A stretch of 14,672 nucleotides of DNA from Algoriphagus sp. (GTDB lineage: Bacteria > Bacteroidota > Bacteroidia > Cytophagales > Cyclobacteriaceae), in NCBI GenBank assembly GCA_023255285.1, contig JALRIY010000041.1:1-14672 (forward strand). Direction: 5' to 3'. Shown piece by piece: positions 1 through 8,304 of this stretch. The position numbers and the translations under genes are program-made. Positions within the stretch are counted from its first letter, which is position 1. Each line of letters starts with the position of its first letter. The notes below the pieces were generated by a model. The model was not told where the DNA came from. It did not search any database and saw only the letters and a list, made by a program, of their open reading frames with translations.

Positions 1-15
1 CAACGGGAGGGAGTC

Positions 16-2694
16 ATGTCAGAAAATATAAATCCAGAAAAAGAACGGACTGCTGCTGCTAAACAGAACAGGAGTTGGAAAATGTGGGGACCTTATATGT
101 CTGAAAGACAATGGGGAACAGTGAGGGAAGATTATAGCCCTGACGGCGCTGCATGGGAAAATGTAACGCATGATGATGCTCGTAGCAAGGCCTATCGCTG
201 GGGAGAGGAAGGTATTGGAGGAATTTGTGATCACCGACAGATTCTTTGCATGTCCTGGGCTTTTTGGAATGGAAAAGATCCTTTTTTGAAGGAACGATTT
301 TTTGGATTGACTGGAAATCAAGGAAACCATGGGGAAGATGTAAAAGAACTTTACTTTTACCAAGATGCCACGCCAACACACAGCTATCTAAAAATGCTGT
401 ACAAATACCCGCAGGCTGAGTTTCCCTACCAAAAACTGGTGGATGAAAATAAAAAGGCGGGAAAATTAAAAGAAGAATACGAGCTATTGGATACTGGGAT
501 TTTTGATGAAGACCGGTATTTTGACATTGTGATTGAATATGCCAAACAGGATTCGGAAGATATTGTGGCTTCAGCCACCATTATCAACCGCGGACCAGAG
601 GCAGCCAAGCTTTGGGTACTACCTACTATCTGGTTTCGTAAATTTTGGTTTACGGGACATGAGCCCTTTATGCCCAAAATAACCCAATTAAATGAGCATT
701 CCTTCAAGGCTTTTAATCCAAAATCCGGGAATTATGTTTTTAGTTTTAGCGGACACAAGGAGCTTGTTTTTTGTGACAATGAAACCAATAGAAAGCGTCT
801 CTACAACATTCCAAACGAGCGGAAGTCTACCAAGGATGCAATCAATGATTATTTGGTTAATGGGGATGCATCCAGGCTAAATTCCGGATCAGGGACCAAG
901 GTTGCTGCCATCCATGAAGTACTTGTTCCCGCAGGAGGGGAAGTGAAAGTGCAGTTTCGCATGCAGCGTCAATTGGAAGAAGGTTCCCTGGAGGCAATTC
1001 CTGAAATTCTTTCTCTCCGAAAGCAGGAAGCGGATTCATTTTACCAAGAACTCCAGCGGCGCGTGAGCAATCAGGAACACCAAACTATCCAGCGGCAGGC
1101 TTATGCAGGATTGATCTGGTCCAAACAATTCTATTACTACGATGTCAACCGCTGGTTGGAAGGTGATCCTGGGAGATACCAACCTCCACAAGAACGAAAG
1201 AAAGGCAGGAATAATAGCTGGACGCACCTCCAAAATTTTGACATCATCTCCATGCCAGATACCTGGGAATATCCTTGGTATGCAGCTTGGGATTTGGCTT
1301 TCCATTGTATCCCCTTGGCACGAATCGATTCAGAATTCGCCAAGGAACAACTTCTTTTACTCCTAAACGAGTGGTACATGCATCCTAATGGTCAAATTCC
1401 TGCCTATGAATGGAATTTTTCAGATGTAAATCCACCAGTACATGCTTATGCGGTTCAGCGGGTATATCAAATCGATAAGAAGTTAAATGGAGGCAAAGGG
1501 GACCAGCAATTTCTTGAGCGTGCCATGCACAAACTGATGTTGAACTTTACCTGGTGGGTCAATAGAAAAGATTTCGAAGGCAATAATATCTTTGAAGGTG
1601 GCTTCCTAGGACTGGATAACATCTCTTTGTTTGACCGAAACCATGCCCAACATTACCAAGGGAAACTAGAACAAGCAGATGGTACCTCTTGGATGGCAAT
1701 GTTTTCCCTCAATCTATTTCGTATTGCCATAGACCTTTGCGAATTCAATACGGTATATCAGTTTAGTGCCACCAAATTCTTAGAGCACTTTCTATATATT
1801 GCCAGTGCCATGAATACGATCTCTTCAGAACGAATTTCCCTTTGGGATGAAGAAGACAATTTTTTCTACGATGTTTTTCATTACCAGGGCAAAGAACCAA
1901 AGAAATTAAAGGTTCGCTCCATCGTAGGCCTAATCCCACTTTTTGCCGTAGAACCCATACGAGAGGAACTTTTCGACAATCTTCCTGAATTTAAAAAGCG
2001 CCTTGATTTTATCCTCAAAGAAAAACCGAAACTAGCAGCACTCGTTTCCAGTTGGATCCAACCCGGACATGGAAAGCGTCGTTTATTTTCCCTCCTAAGA
2101 GGACACCGCATGAAGAGCGTACTACAGCGCATGCTTAATGAAGAAGAATTCTTGAGTGATTTTGGAATTCGATCTCTTTCCAAATACCACCAAGAGAATC
2201 CATATACTATGAAAATCAATGGAGACACCCTCTCCATTCGCTATACTCCTGGTGAATCTGACACCCAAATGTTTGGTGGAAATTCCAATTGGAGAGGCCC
2301 CATTTGGTTTCCCATCAACTACCTAATTTTCGAATCTTTAAAGAAGTTTGATAGTTACTATGGAGAAGACCTCTCTATAGAATACCCCACAGGATCTGGC
2401 AAATTTCTAACCATGGACATGATCGGCAAAGAGCTCTCACTCCGCTGCATCTCCTTATTTACACGAGGCAAGGATGGAAACCGCCCCATTCATGGAAACC
2501 AACCCAAATTTCAAGATGACCCCCATTTCAAAGATCACATCTTGTTTTACGAATACTTTCATGGAGATAGTGGAAAAGGGCTAGGCGCTTCCCACCAAAC
2601 AGGCTGGACTGCTTTGGTCGCTGAAATGATCCATATGTATTACCAACCCACGCCAAGCCAACACGATGACTCTTCTCCCCTATTTAGAAGCTGA
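16..2694 (+). CDS. GH63-type (MGH1-like) alpha-glucosidase, cytosolic
   Basis: Predicted glycoside hydrolase of the GH63 / mannosyl-oligosaccharide-glucosidase-like group, 892 residues, with an (alpha/alpha)6-barrel catalytic domain in the C-terminal half. Recognisable landmarks are GQIPAYEWNFSDVNPPVHA (459-477), DGTSWMAMF (555-563), NSNWRGPIWFPINY (756-769) and FYEYFHGDSGKGLGASHQTG (844-863). In this superfamily the acid is an Asp in the middle of the barrel and the base is a Glu near the C-terminal HQTGW motif; E846 is the likely base, which is inferred and not aligned. Residues 1-350 form a beta-rich N-terminal region. No signal peptide or membrane segment is visible, so it should be cytosolic. 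The start is supported by the purine-rich stretch gggaggga just upstream, unusual for this phylum. The last ~15 residues run into rnhB in another frame and look like an unconserved tail. The natural substrate (alpha-glucoside, glucosylglycerate or other) cannot be read from the sequence. Confidence 0.88.
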   Translation: MSENINPEKERTAAAKQNRSWKMWGPYMSERQWGTVREDYSPDGAAWENVTHDDARSKAYRWGEEGIGGICDHRQILCMSWAFWNGKDPFLKERFFGLTGNQGNHGEDVKELYFYQDATPTHSYLKMLYKYPQAEFPYQKLVDENKKAGKLKEEYELLDTGIFDEDRYFDIVIEYAKQDSEDIVASATIINRGPEAAKLWVLPTIWFRKFWFTGHEPFMPKITQLNEHSFKAFNPKSGNYVFSFSGHKELVFCDNETNRKRLYNIPNERKSTKDAINDYLVNGDASRLNSGSGTKVAAIHEVLVPAGGEVKVQFRMQRQLEEGSLEAIPEILSLRKQEADSFYQELQRRVSNQEHQTIQRQAYAGLIWSKQFYYYDVNRWLEGDPGRYQPPQERKKGRNNSWTHLQNFDIISMPDTWEYPWYAAWDLAFHCIPLARIDSEFAKEQLLLLLNEWYMHPNGQIPAYEWNFSDVNPPVHAYAVQRVYQIDKKLNGGKGDQQFLERAMHKLMLNFTWWVNRKDFEGNNIFEGGFLGLDNISLFDRNHAQHYQGKLEQADGTSWMAMFSLNLFRIAIDLCEFNTVYQFSATKFLEHFLYIASAMNTISSERISLWDEEDNFFYDVFHYQGKEPKKLKVRSIVGLIPLFAVEPIREELFDNLPEFKKRLDFILKEKPKLAALVSSWIQPGHGKRRLFSLLRGHRMKSVLQRMLNEEEFLSDFGIRSLSKYHQENPYTMKINGDTLSIRYTPGESDTQMFGGNSNWRGPIWFPINYLIFESLKKFDSYYGEDLSIEYPTGSGKFLTMDMIGKELSLRCISLFTRGKDGNRPIHGNQPKFQDDPHFKDHILFYEYFHGDSGKGLGASHQTGWTALVAEMIHMYYQPTPSQHDDSSPLFRS

Positions 2695-3271
2695 TCGAAT
2701 CGAAGCAGGCTGTGACGAAGTAGGTAGAGGATGCCTTGCCGGACCAGTGGTTGCCGCGGCAGTGATCCTGCCTGCAACCTATCACAACCCCAGGATTCAA
2801 GACTCCAAAAAACTAAAAAAAGTCCAGCGAGAATCATTGGTTCAGGAGATCAAAGCCGTAGCCCTTGGATGGGCTATTGCCGAAGCGAGCGTAGCAGAAA
2901 TTGACCAAATAAATATCCTAAAAGCCTCTTTTTTGGCTATGGAGCGCGCTATTCAACAACTTCCTCAAATTCCAGACCACCTATTGATTGATGGCAATCG
3001 ATGGAAATCTTCCCTTCCCTATTCGTACACTTGTGTGATTAAAGGAGACGGAAAATTCGCATCCATCGCAGCAGCATCGATTCTTGCCAAAGTGTACCGT
3101 GACGAACTCATGGTGCATATTGCCCAAGAATTCCCGTACTATGGATGGGAACAAAATGCGGGATACCCCACCAAAAAACACCGAGAAGGGATCCTATCCC
3201 ATGGAAGCTGTGCCTGGCATAGAAAAAGCTTTCAACTTCTATCCCCTCAGCTATCCCTAAAACTGGAATAA
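2666..3271 (+). CDS. rnhB: Ribonuclease HII
   Basis: Endonuclease that cuts the RNA strand of RNA-DNA hybrids and removes single ribonucleotides misincorporated in DNA; cytosolic and metal dependent. At 201 residues it has the usual family length. The signature CDEVGRGCLAGPVV lies at 16-29, with catalytic D17 and E18. LIDGN (107-111) supplies the next acidic residue, D109. The KGDGKFASIAAASILAKVYR block (126-145), with D128 and D146, is the classic RNase HII C-terminal motif. The start at 2666 lies inside the end of the glycosidase gene, overlapping it by 29 nt in a different frame. It is preferred because it puts DEVGRG about 16 residues from the N terminus, as is normal. No Shine-Dalgarno sequence is visible. 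The gene may be co-transcribed with the glycosidase, though no functional link is expected. It converges with pntB. Confidence 0.97.
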   Translation: MTLLPYLEADRIEAGCDEVGRGCLAGPVVAAAVILPATYHNPRIQDSKKLKKVQRESLVQEIKAVALGWAIAEASVAEIDQINILKASFLAMERAIQQLPQIPDHLLIDGNRWKSSLPYSYTCVIKGDGKFASIAAASILAKVYRDELMVHIAQEFPYYGWEQNAGYPTKKHREGILSHGSCAWHRKSFQLLSPQLSLKLE

Positions 3272-3281
3272 ATCACACCCT

Positions 3282-4670
3282 TTAGGCCATGTCTTTCAAT
3301 TCACCCACCACCTTGGTGATGGTTTGCTTGGCATCACCGAAGAGCATCAGACAGTTGGAAAATCCAAACAATTCATTTTCAACACCAGCATAGCCTTTAC
3401 CCATGCTTCTCTTGGATACAATCACGGTGCGTGCTTTATCCGCATTGAGAATTGGCATTCCAAAAATTGGGCTCTCAGGATTAGTGCGCGCAGCAGGATT
3501 GACTACATCGTTTGCCCCTACCACAAAAACCAAATCTGTGTTGGCGAAATCCTCATTGATATCGTCCATCTCAATCAGTTTATCGTAGGAAATATTCGCC
3601 TCAGCAAGCAAAACATTCATGTGCCCAGGCATACGGCCAGCCACCGGGTGAATCGCAAATCTAAATTCAATGTTTCGCTTCTCGCATTGCTCCATCAATT
3701 CCCGAACTACGTGTTGCGCCTGAGCAACTGCCATTCCATAGCCAGGAACTACAATCACCGATGAGGCGGAATCAAATAACATGGCCGACTCCTCTACTCC
3801 TATTTCTTTGACCACTACTGCCGGACCATCTGCTCCGCCTGTAGCTACAGTTTGTCCAAATCCACCTAGCAACACATTCATCAAAGAACGATTCATGGCC
3901 TTGCACATAATCTGCGTGAGAATAATCCCAGACGCCCCAACCAAAGAACCTGCAACAATCAACACATTGTTATTCAGAATAAATCCAGTAGCACAAGCAG
4001 CCATTCCAGAATAGGAATTGAGCAAAGAAATAACAACCGGCATGTCCGCTCCTCCAATAGGAATCACGGTTAAAATACCAAGTAAAAGGGCTATACCCAC
4101 CAAAATATATAGGTAGATCTCTTGGCTGGGGTCAATAAATACCAGTACTGCAGCAGCAAAAAAGGCTAGTAAAAGAATTAAATTGAGTAAATGCTGCCCC
4201 GAAAAAGTAATAGGCTGACCAGAAACCTTCCCGTCCAGCTTCAAGTACGCCACCATGGAGCCTGTGAAAGTGACCCCTCCAATTAACACCGATAATAGGA
4301 TACTGGTCAGATTGATTGCATCCAAGGAAGTCGCTTCATTTGCATTCTTAAAAAAGAAGTCAGATAAAGCTACTGAAAAAGAAGCAAGGCCACCAAAACC
4401 ATTGAATAGTGCCACCATCTCAGGAATTTTGGTCATAGCCACCTTCTGAGAATAATACAAACCGATAGCCGCTCCCACTAGGATTGCTGCACCAATTTCA
4501 ATCAATGAAAACACCTCTAGGGTAAATAAGGTAGCAGCAATGGCAATCAACATTCCTACTGCAGAGAGCACATTCCCCTTGCGAGCATCTTTTGTTTTTC
4601 CTAAATATTTGATGCCCAAAATAAACAGCACAGAGGCTACCAAATAGGCTAGTTGGATTCCTATATTCAT
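3282..4670 (-). CDS. pntB: Proton-translocating NAD(P) transhydrogenase, beta subunit
   Basis: Beta subunit of the inner-membrane transhydrogenase, which couples proton entry to hydride transfer from NADH to NADP+. At 462 residues it matches the typical length. Residues 1-260 are strongly hydrophobic and contain the multi-helix domain II; residues from about 290 form the NADP(H)-binding domain III. Domain III motifs are VPGYGMAVAQAQ (308-319), FAIHPVAGRMPGHMNVLLAE (338-357), GANDVVNPAA (385-394), KRSMGKGYAGVENELF (420-435) and MLFGDAK (442-448). The conserved LNSYSG Asn is present at 218. At the place where I recall E. coli PntB having its proton-channel histidine (VAxxHSF), this protein has Asn90 (VALFNGF). 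The start codon overlaps the pntA2 stop by 4 nt (ATGA), indicating translational coupling. It is last in the operon, with no obvious terminator after it. Confidence 0.97.
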   Translation of the reverse strand: MNIGIQLAYLVASVLFILGIKYLGKTKDARKGNVLSAVGMLIAIAATLFTLEVFSLIEIGAAILVGAAIGLYYSQKVAMTKIPEMVALFNGFGGLASFSVALSDFFFKNANEATSLDAINLTSILLSVLIGGVTFTGSMVAYLKLDGKVSGQPITFSGQHLLNLILLLAFFAAAVLVFIDPSQEIYLYILVGIALLLGILTVIPIGGADMPVVISLLNSYSGMAACATGFILNNNVLIVAGSLVGASGIILTQIMCKAMNRSLMNVLLGGFGQTVATGGADGPAVVVKEIGVEESAMLFDSASSVIVVPGYGMAVAQAQHVVRELMEQCEKRNIEFRFAIHPVAGRMPGHMNVLLAEANISYDKLIEMDDINEDFANTDLVFVVGANDVVNPAARTNPESPIFGMPILNADKARTVIVSKRSMGKGYAGVENELFGFSNCLMLFGDAKQTITKVVGELKDMA

Positions 4671-4954
4671 TTTTTCTTAAACATTTTAAGCATACGATCG
4701 GTCACAGCATATCCTCCTACCACATTGATGGTAGCAAGAACAAGCGCCAACAACCCCAACCATTTGCTGAGTGTACCATATCCCATCTCGTTGCTTGCGA
4801 TCAAAGCGCCGACAATAGTGATTCCTGAAATAGCATTGGAACCAGACATCAGCGGAGTGTGCAAGGTAGGAGGTACTTTGGAAATTAGTTCAAACCCGAG
4901 GTAGCTTGCTAAAACGAGTACATAAATCAGAACGATCAGTGCTGATACAGACAT
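4667..4954 (-). CDS. pntA2: NAD(P) transhydrogenase alpha subunit, membrane part (alpha-2)
   Basis: Small 95-residue membrane subunit corresponding to the C-terminal membrane segment of the single-chain E. coli PntA. Three hydrophobic helices are visible, at about 4-22, 40-56 and 63-86, with a basic C-terminal tail (RMLKMFKKK). The diagnostic stretch VPPTLHTPLMSGSNAISGI (27-45) is almost the same as the E. coli motif. Together with domain II of PntB it forms the proton channel. Its ATG lies 12 nt past the pntA1 stop codon (11 nt between), and its stop overlaps the pntB start. The split alpha subunit is a normal three-gene form found in many bacteria and is not a frameshift. Also named pntAB or pntA-2 in other genomes. 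Confidence 0.95.
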   Translation of the reverse strand: MSVSALIVLIYVLVLASYLGFELISKVPPTLHTPLMSGSNAISGITIVGALIASNEMGYGTLSKWLGLLALVLATINVVGGYAVTDRMLKMFKKK

Positions 4955-4965
4955 AGGATAAATAT

Positions 4966-6090
4966 TTATTGAGAAAGTAATTGCTTTGTAAATGGATGTA
5001 CTACTACTCCTTCGTGAGTAATAAGCACTCCTTTGGTAATCTCTTCTTCGATGTCAAGCGCCAATCCTTCCGCCCCTGCTAAATGAAATGCTAGCGTTGA
5101 AATATTGGTTGCATAAAGCTGACTGGCATTTACTGGTAATAGTGAGGGCAGATTGGATTCTCCAACTAGGGTGACCCCATGTTTTACCACGGTAGCATTT
5201 ATTTCTGAAAGAGCACAATTTCCTCCAGATTCTACAGCCATATCCACAATCACCGATCCTGTTTTCATGCTCTTAACCATTTCTTCGGTGACAAGAATCG
5301 GGGATTTTTTACCCATCACCAAGGCGGTGGTAATGACCAAGTCCGCCTCTTTAATTTTTTCTCGAATCAACTGCTGTTGCTTTTCTAGGTATTCGGCTGA
5401 CACCTCACGCGCGTAGCCCCCTTCTGTTTTCACCCCTTCTGCCCCCTCTACAGTCAAAAATCTTCCTCCCAAGGACTCCACTTGTTCCTTCGTTTCGGGA
5501 CGCACATCGGTACATTCGACCACTGCACCCAATCGTTTGGCTGTTGCTATCGCCTGCAATCCCGCTACTCCTGCTCCAAAAATCAATACCCGCGCAGGAG
5601 TTATTGTTCCCGAGGCAGTCATCAACAAGGGGAAAATTTTTCCTAAGTAATTGGCCCCAAGTAGTACTGCTTTATAGCCCGCCAAATTGGCTTGAGAGGA
5701 TAAAGCATCCATCTTTTGAGCCCTAGAAATCCGAGGGACGGCATCCATGGAAAATGTACTGATACGCTTGGCATTAAACGCAGCAATTTCTTCTGGATGC
5801 TGGTAGGCATACATGTAGGAAATGTATGCAGCGCCTTCTTTCATTTGGGCGATTTCCGAGAGAGTAGCGAGGTTGACTTTAAGTATTAAATCTGCCTTCA
5901 ATGCTGCCTTTGACGAGCCTATCGTCGCTCCCGCAGCTTCGTAGTCCTGATCTGAAAAATAAGATTTGTCCCCAGCTCCAGACTCCACAACAACGTCAAA
6001 TCCCTTTTTTCGGACGAGCTTCACTACCTCAGGACTTAAGGCTACCCGATTTTCATATTCCTTGGTTTCTTTTACTACGCCGATGATCAT
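4966..6090 (-). CDS. pntA: NAD(P) transhydrogenase alpha subunit, NAD-binding part (alpha-1)
   Basis: Soluble NAD(H)-binding domain I of the transhydrogenase, 374 residues, peripheral on the cytoplasmic face. It belongs to the alanine dehydrogenase/PntA fold. The N-terminal block MIIGVVKETKEYENRVALSP (1-20) is typical. PRISRAQKMDALSSQANLAG (119-138) is the hallmark substrate-domain motif, and GAGVAGLQAI (172-181) is the Rossmann dinucleotide loop. D195 in TDVRPETKEQ fits adenosine-ribose binding of NAD. The region 229-263, EVSAEYLEKQQQ followed by TTALVMGKKSP, matches the mobile loop. It is the first gene of the minus-strand operon pntA1-pntA2-pntB. Upstream lies the long AT-rich spacer, where the operon promoter should sit, but no convincing -33/-7 pair is visible. 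Alanine dehydrogenase is excluded by the RISRAQ motif and by the neighbours. Confidence 0.96.
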   Translation of the reverse strand: MIIGVVKETKEYENRVALSPEVVKLVRKKGFDVVVESGAGDKSYFSDQDYEAAGATIGSSKAALKADLILKVNLATLSEIAQMKEGAAYISYMYAYQHPEEIAAFNAKRISTFSMDAVPRISRAQKMDALSSQANLAGYKAVLLGANYLGKIFPLLMTASGTITPARVLIFGAGVAGLQAIATAKRLGAVVECTDVRPETKEQVESLGGRFLTVEGAEGVKTEGGYAREVSAEYLEKQQQLIREKIKEADLVITTALVMGKKSPILVTEEMVKSMKTGSVIVDMAVESGGNCALSEINATVVKHGVTLVGESNLPSLLPVNASQLYATNISTLAFHLAGAEGLALDIEEEITKGVLITHEGVVVHPFTKQLLSQ

Positions 6091-6312
6091 GGAATTAATT
6101 TAATCTTTTTGATGTACACTCACTAGTTAGATTACTGTTCAAACAAGTTTTTTAATCTCAATCCTATTTCTTTTTGGTGTCCTTCCTCTAGTTAATTTTC
6201 TTATACCAACAGGCCCACAATCCTATACTTATCTGGTTAAACAATAACTGATATTTTACTTGATTGGGGATAGAAAATCGGATACAGGCACAAACTAATT
6301 CGAATTGGGTTT

Positions 6313-6343
6313 ATTAAAAAAAATCTTTGTTGTTTTTTTTAAT
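6313..6343. repeat. AT-only inverted repeat, 11-bp arms
   Basis: The arms attaaaaaaaa (6313-6323) and ttttttttaat (6333-6343) are perfect reverse complements around a 9-nt loop (tctttgttg). The stem contains no G-C pairs, so an RNA hairpin would be weak. In DNA the run of A followed by T could give curvature or a protein-binding site. It lies about 220 nt upstream of pntA and 450 nt upstream of the oxidoreductase. Function unknown. Confidence 0.5.
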
Positions 6344-6477
6344 TTCTAAAGAACGAAAACTTTAGTTGAGAATAAAATTCAACACCCAATTTTTCTTTTT
6401 TATGTACCTCAAACCTCCAATCTTTAAGCAATAAAAAGAATTTAAAAAATAGGATTATCCGGAATCGTACCAGTTGC

Positions 6478-6487
6478 TCACTAGTGA
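6478..6487. repeat. Perfect 10-bp palindrome TCACTAGTGA
   Basis: The sequence equals its own reverse complement. Nine bases of the same context, CTCACTAGT, recur at 6119-6127, just upstream of pntA. It could be an operator half-site pair, but ten-base palindromes also arise by chance in a spacer this long. Low certainty of function. Confidence 0.25.
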
Positions 6488-6789
6488 ATTCTTACGAATA
6501 TTTTTCTACAGACGCCTTTCCACAGACCACAGCTGATCAAAATAAACTTCAAACCTTATTTTAATTGATAGCTAGCGACCAAGTGGATGATCACCTTGAA
6601 AAAATTCAACCCTAAAAACTCCTAGTATTTTTTTAAGTTTTTCTTTGCCTTTCCCAAAAATCAAAAGCAAATTGGGGAAGAATGAAACTTTATCACTAAG
6701 GCTCTCTTTTTTTTGATGAGATGCCTTTTTGGAATCATCTGAATGGCATCCAAAATTAAACCCATTTCCTCGTCAATTCTCAACAACCC

Positions 6790-8256
6790 ATGAAAAAACT
6801 TGAACCTAAATCCTCCGGCACCTCAAGGAGGGAATTCATCAAAAACGCAGCCATTGCCTCCTCCTTTTTTATTGTGCCTCGCCATGTTTTGGGAGGTGTG
6901 GGATTCACTTCACCCTCTGACCAACTAGTTCTGGCTGCCATTGGCGCAGGTGGAAAAGGAAGAAGTGATATTTTCAATGCTTCAGTCAATGGAAGAGAGC
7001 GTGTAGCAGCCCTTTGCGATGTGGATTTTTCAGGATCTGCCAAAGATTCAGTGGCAAAATTTCCAAAAGCAAAGCTATACGCGGATTACCGTATCATGCT
7101 GGAAGAAATGAAAGAGATCGACGCAGTCACTATCTCTACTCCGGATCACGTACACGGTCCTGCAGCCAAATTTTGTATGGAGCGCGGCAAACATGTCTAC
7201 GTACAAAAACCAATGACCCACAATATTCGGGAGGCTCGCCTTCTTACCCAGATGGCTCGCGATCAAAAAGTAGTCACTCAAATGGGTAACCAAGGAGCTT
7301 CAAACCCGCTAATGGATATGATCAAAGGCTGGATGGATTCTGATAAAATCGGCAAAGTTTCCAAGGTGCAAATATGGACCAACCGTCCCGTATGGCCCCA
7401 AGGCGGCGCTTTTCCAAAGCCGGAACCAAGCAACAAACCTTCAGATATGGAATGGGACCTGTGGCTCGGACCTGCACCTGAGATTCCATTTACCCCCAAC
7501 TTGCACCCCTTCAATTGGAGAGGTTGGTGGGATTATGGTACAGGAGCTCTTGGTGATGTGGGATGCCACCTGATGGATATTCCTTTCCGCATGCTCGGTC
7601 TCCACTACCCCCTTGATGCAGAATGCTCGGTAGGCTCAGTATACTCACAAATGTGGACCGCAGACTATCATCCGGATGGATGTCCAGCATCCTCCTTCAT
7701 TACACTGCATTACGGACCTACTGCAAAAAATGGAGTTCCTCTTGAAATGACCTGGATGGATGGTGGTATACGTCCCTCACACCCAGACATCATCCCTGCT
7801 GACCATGATCTTGGTGGTGCCAACTCCGCTAATGGGGTCATGATGATCGGAGAAAAAGGAATTATCACCCACAATATCAACGACAGCAGCCCATTGATGC
7901 CGAAATTGTACCTCTACGATGGAACGCAAGATTTTGGCCCAGACCGATTGGAAGGAACTGAACCTGAATACGGCCACCAGCGGAAGTGGGTAGATGCCTG
8001 CAAGGCTGGATTTGGATCTGAGGAACATCAGGGACTCACCTCTTCTTTTGATTATGCTGGACCAATGACCGAAACAGTATTGATGGGTAATTTAGCGATT
8101 CGAAGCTTTATGCTCCGAAGACCTAATAGCAAAGGCCAACAGGAGTTTTTTGGCAGACGCAAACTCCTTTGGGACGGCGAAAACATGCGAATCACCAACT
8201 TGGAGGAAGCCAACCAGTTTGTTGGCCGTACTTATAGAGCAGGATTTGAAGTATAA
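6790..8256 (+). CDS. Tat-exported Gfo/Idh/MocA family oxidoreductase
   Basis: Predicted NAD(P)-dependent sugar or cyclitol dehydrogenase, 488 residues, exported in folded form. The N terminus carries a twin-arginine signal, SRREFIKN (12-19), followed by a hydrophobic stretch AAIASSFFIVP (20-30). A Rossmann domain follows, with the loop IGAGGKGR (51-58), STPDH (116-120) and QKPM (139-142). The usual family motif is EKP; the Gln variant is common among the Tat-exported members I know. The C-terminal substrate domain contains FNWRGWWDYGTGALGDVGCH (241-260) followed by LMD, a hallmark of this subgroup, with D256, H260 and D263 as active-site candidates. Family members retain tightly bound cofactor in the periplasm. 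The gene has its own strong terminator, so it is probably monocistronic. The substrate is unknown; 3-keto-glycoside formation is one possibility and is only an inference from relatives. Confidence 0.9.
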   Translation: MKKLEPKSSGTSRREFIKNAAIASSFFIVPRHVLGGVGFTSPSDQLVLAAIGAGGKGRSDIFNASVNGRERVAALCDVDFSGSAKDSVAKFPKAKLYADYRIMLEEMKEIDAVTISTPDHVHGPAAKFCMERGKHVYVQKPMTHNIREARLLTQMARDQKVVTQMGNQGASNPLMDMIKGWMDSDKIGKVSKVQIWTNRPVWPQGGAFPKPEPSNKPSDMEWDLWLGPAPEIPFTPNLHPFNWRGWWDYGTGALGDVGCHLMDIPFRMLGLHYPLDAECSVGSVYSQMWTADYHPDGCPASSFITLHYGPTAKNGVPLEMTWMDGGIRPSHPDIIPADHDLGGANSANGVMMIGEKGIITHNINDSSPLMPKLYLYDGTQDFGPDRLEGTEPEYGHQRKWVDACKAGFGSEEHQGLTSSFDYAGPMTETVLMGNLAIRSFMLRRPNSKGQQEFFGRRKLLWDGENMRITNLEEANQFVGRTYRAGFEV

Positions 8257-8274
8257 TCAAACTCGATTCAAGCC

Positions 8275-8304
8275 AACCGTGAGGTTAGCCCTCACGGTTT
8301 TTTT
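8275..8304 (+). terminator. Rho-independent terminator after the Tat oxidoreductase gene
   Basis: A 10-bp perfect stem, aaccgtgagg (8275-8284) with cctcacggtt (8290-8299), closes a 5-nt loop and runs into a T tract ending at 8304. It lies 19 nt after the stop codon and ends 39 nt before the alcohol dehydrogenase start. It should separate the two genes transcriptionally. Confidence 0.9.

Larger units (their letters stand above)
6091..6789. other. Divergent AT-rich spacer without genes
   Basis: A ~700-nt non-coding stretch separates the start of the transhydrogenase operon (minus strand) from the start of the Tat-exported oxidoreductase (plus strand). It must hold both promoters. It is clearly more AT-rich than its flanks, with poly-A and poly-T runs. 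Neither strand shows a coding region beyond about 11 codons with plausible features, a tRNA shape or a recognisable riboswitch. Visible structure: an AT-only inverted repeat (6313-6343), a perfect palindrome (6478-6487) and two copies of CTCACTAGT (6119-6127, 6477-6485). I searched by eye for the Bacteroidota TTTG / TAnnTTTG promoter pair and found only half matches. Confidence 0.75.

Noticed and set aside
4667..6090. Split pntA as a frameshifted pseudogene
   Set aside because: The two parts have separate start and stop codons with an 11-nt gap and all motifs intact; the three-subunit transhydrogenase is a known normal form.
6091..6789. tRNA, CRISPR array or mobile-element remnant in the long spacer
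   Set aside because: No cloverleaf with a T-loop motif, no regularly spaced repeats, and no terminal inverted repeats with a target duplication were found by eye.
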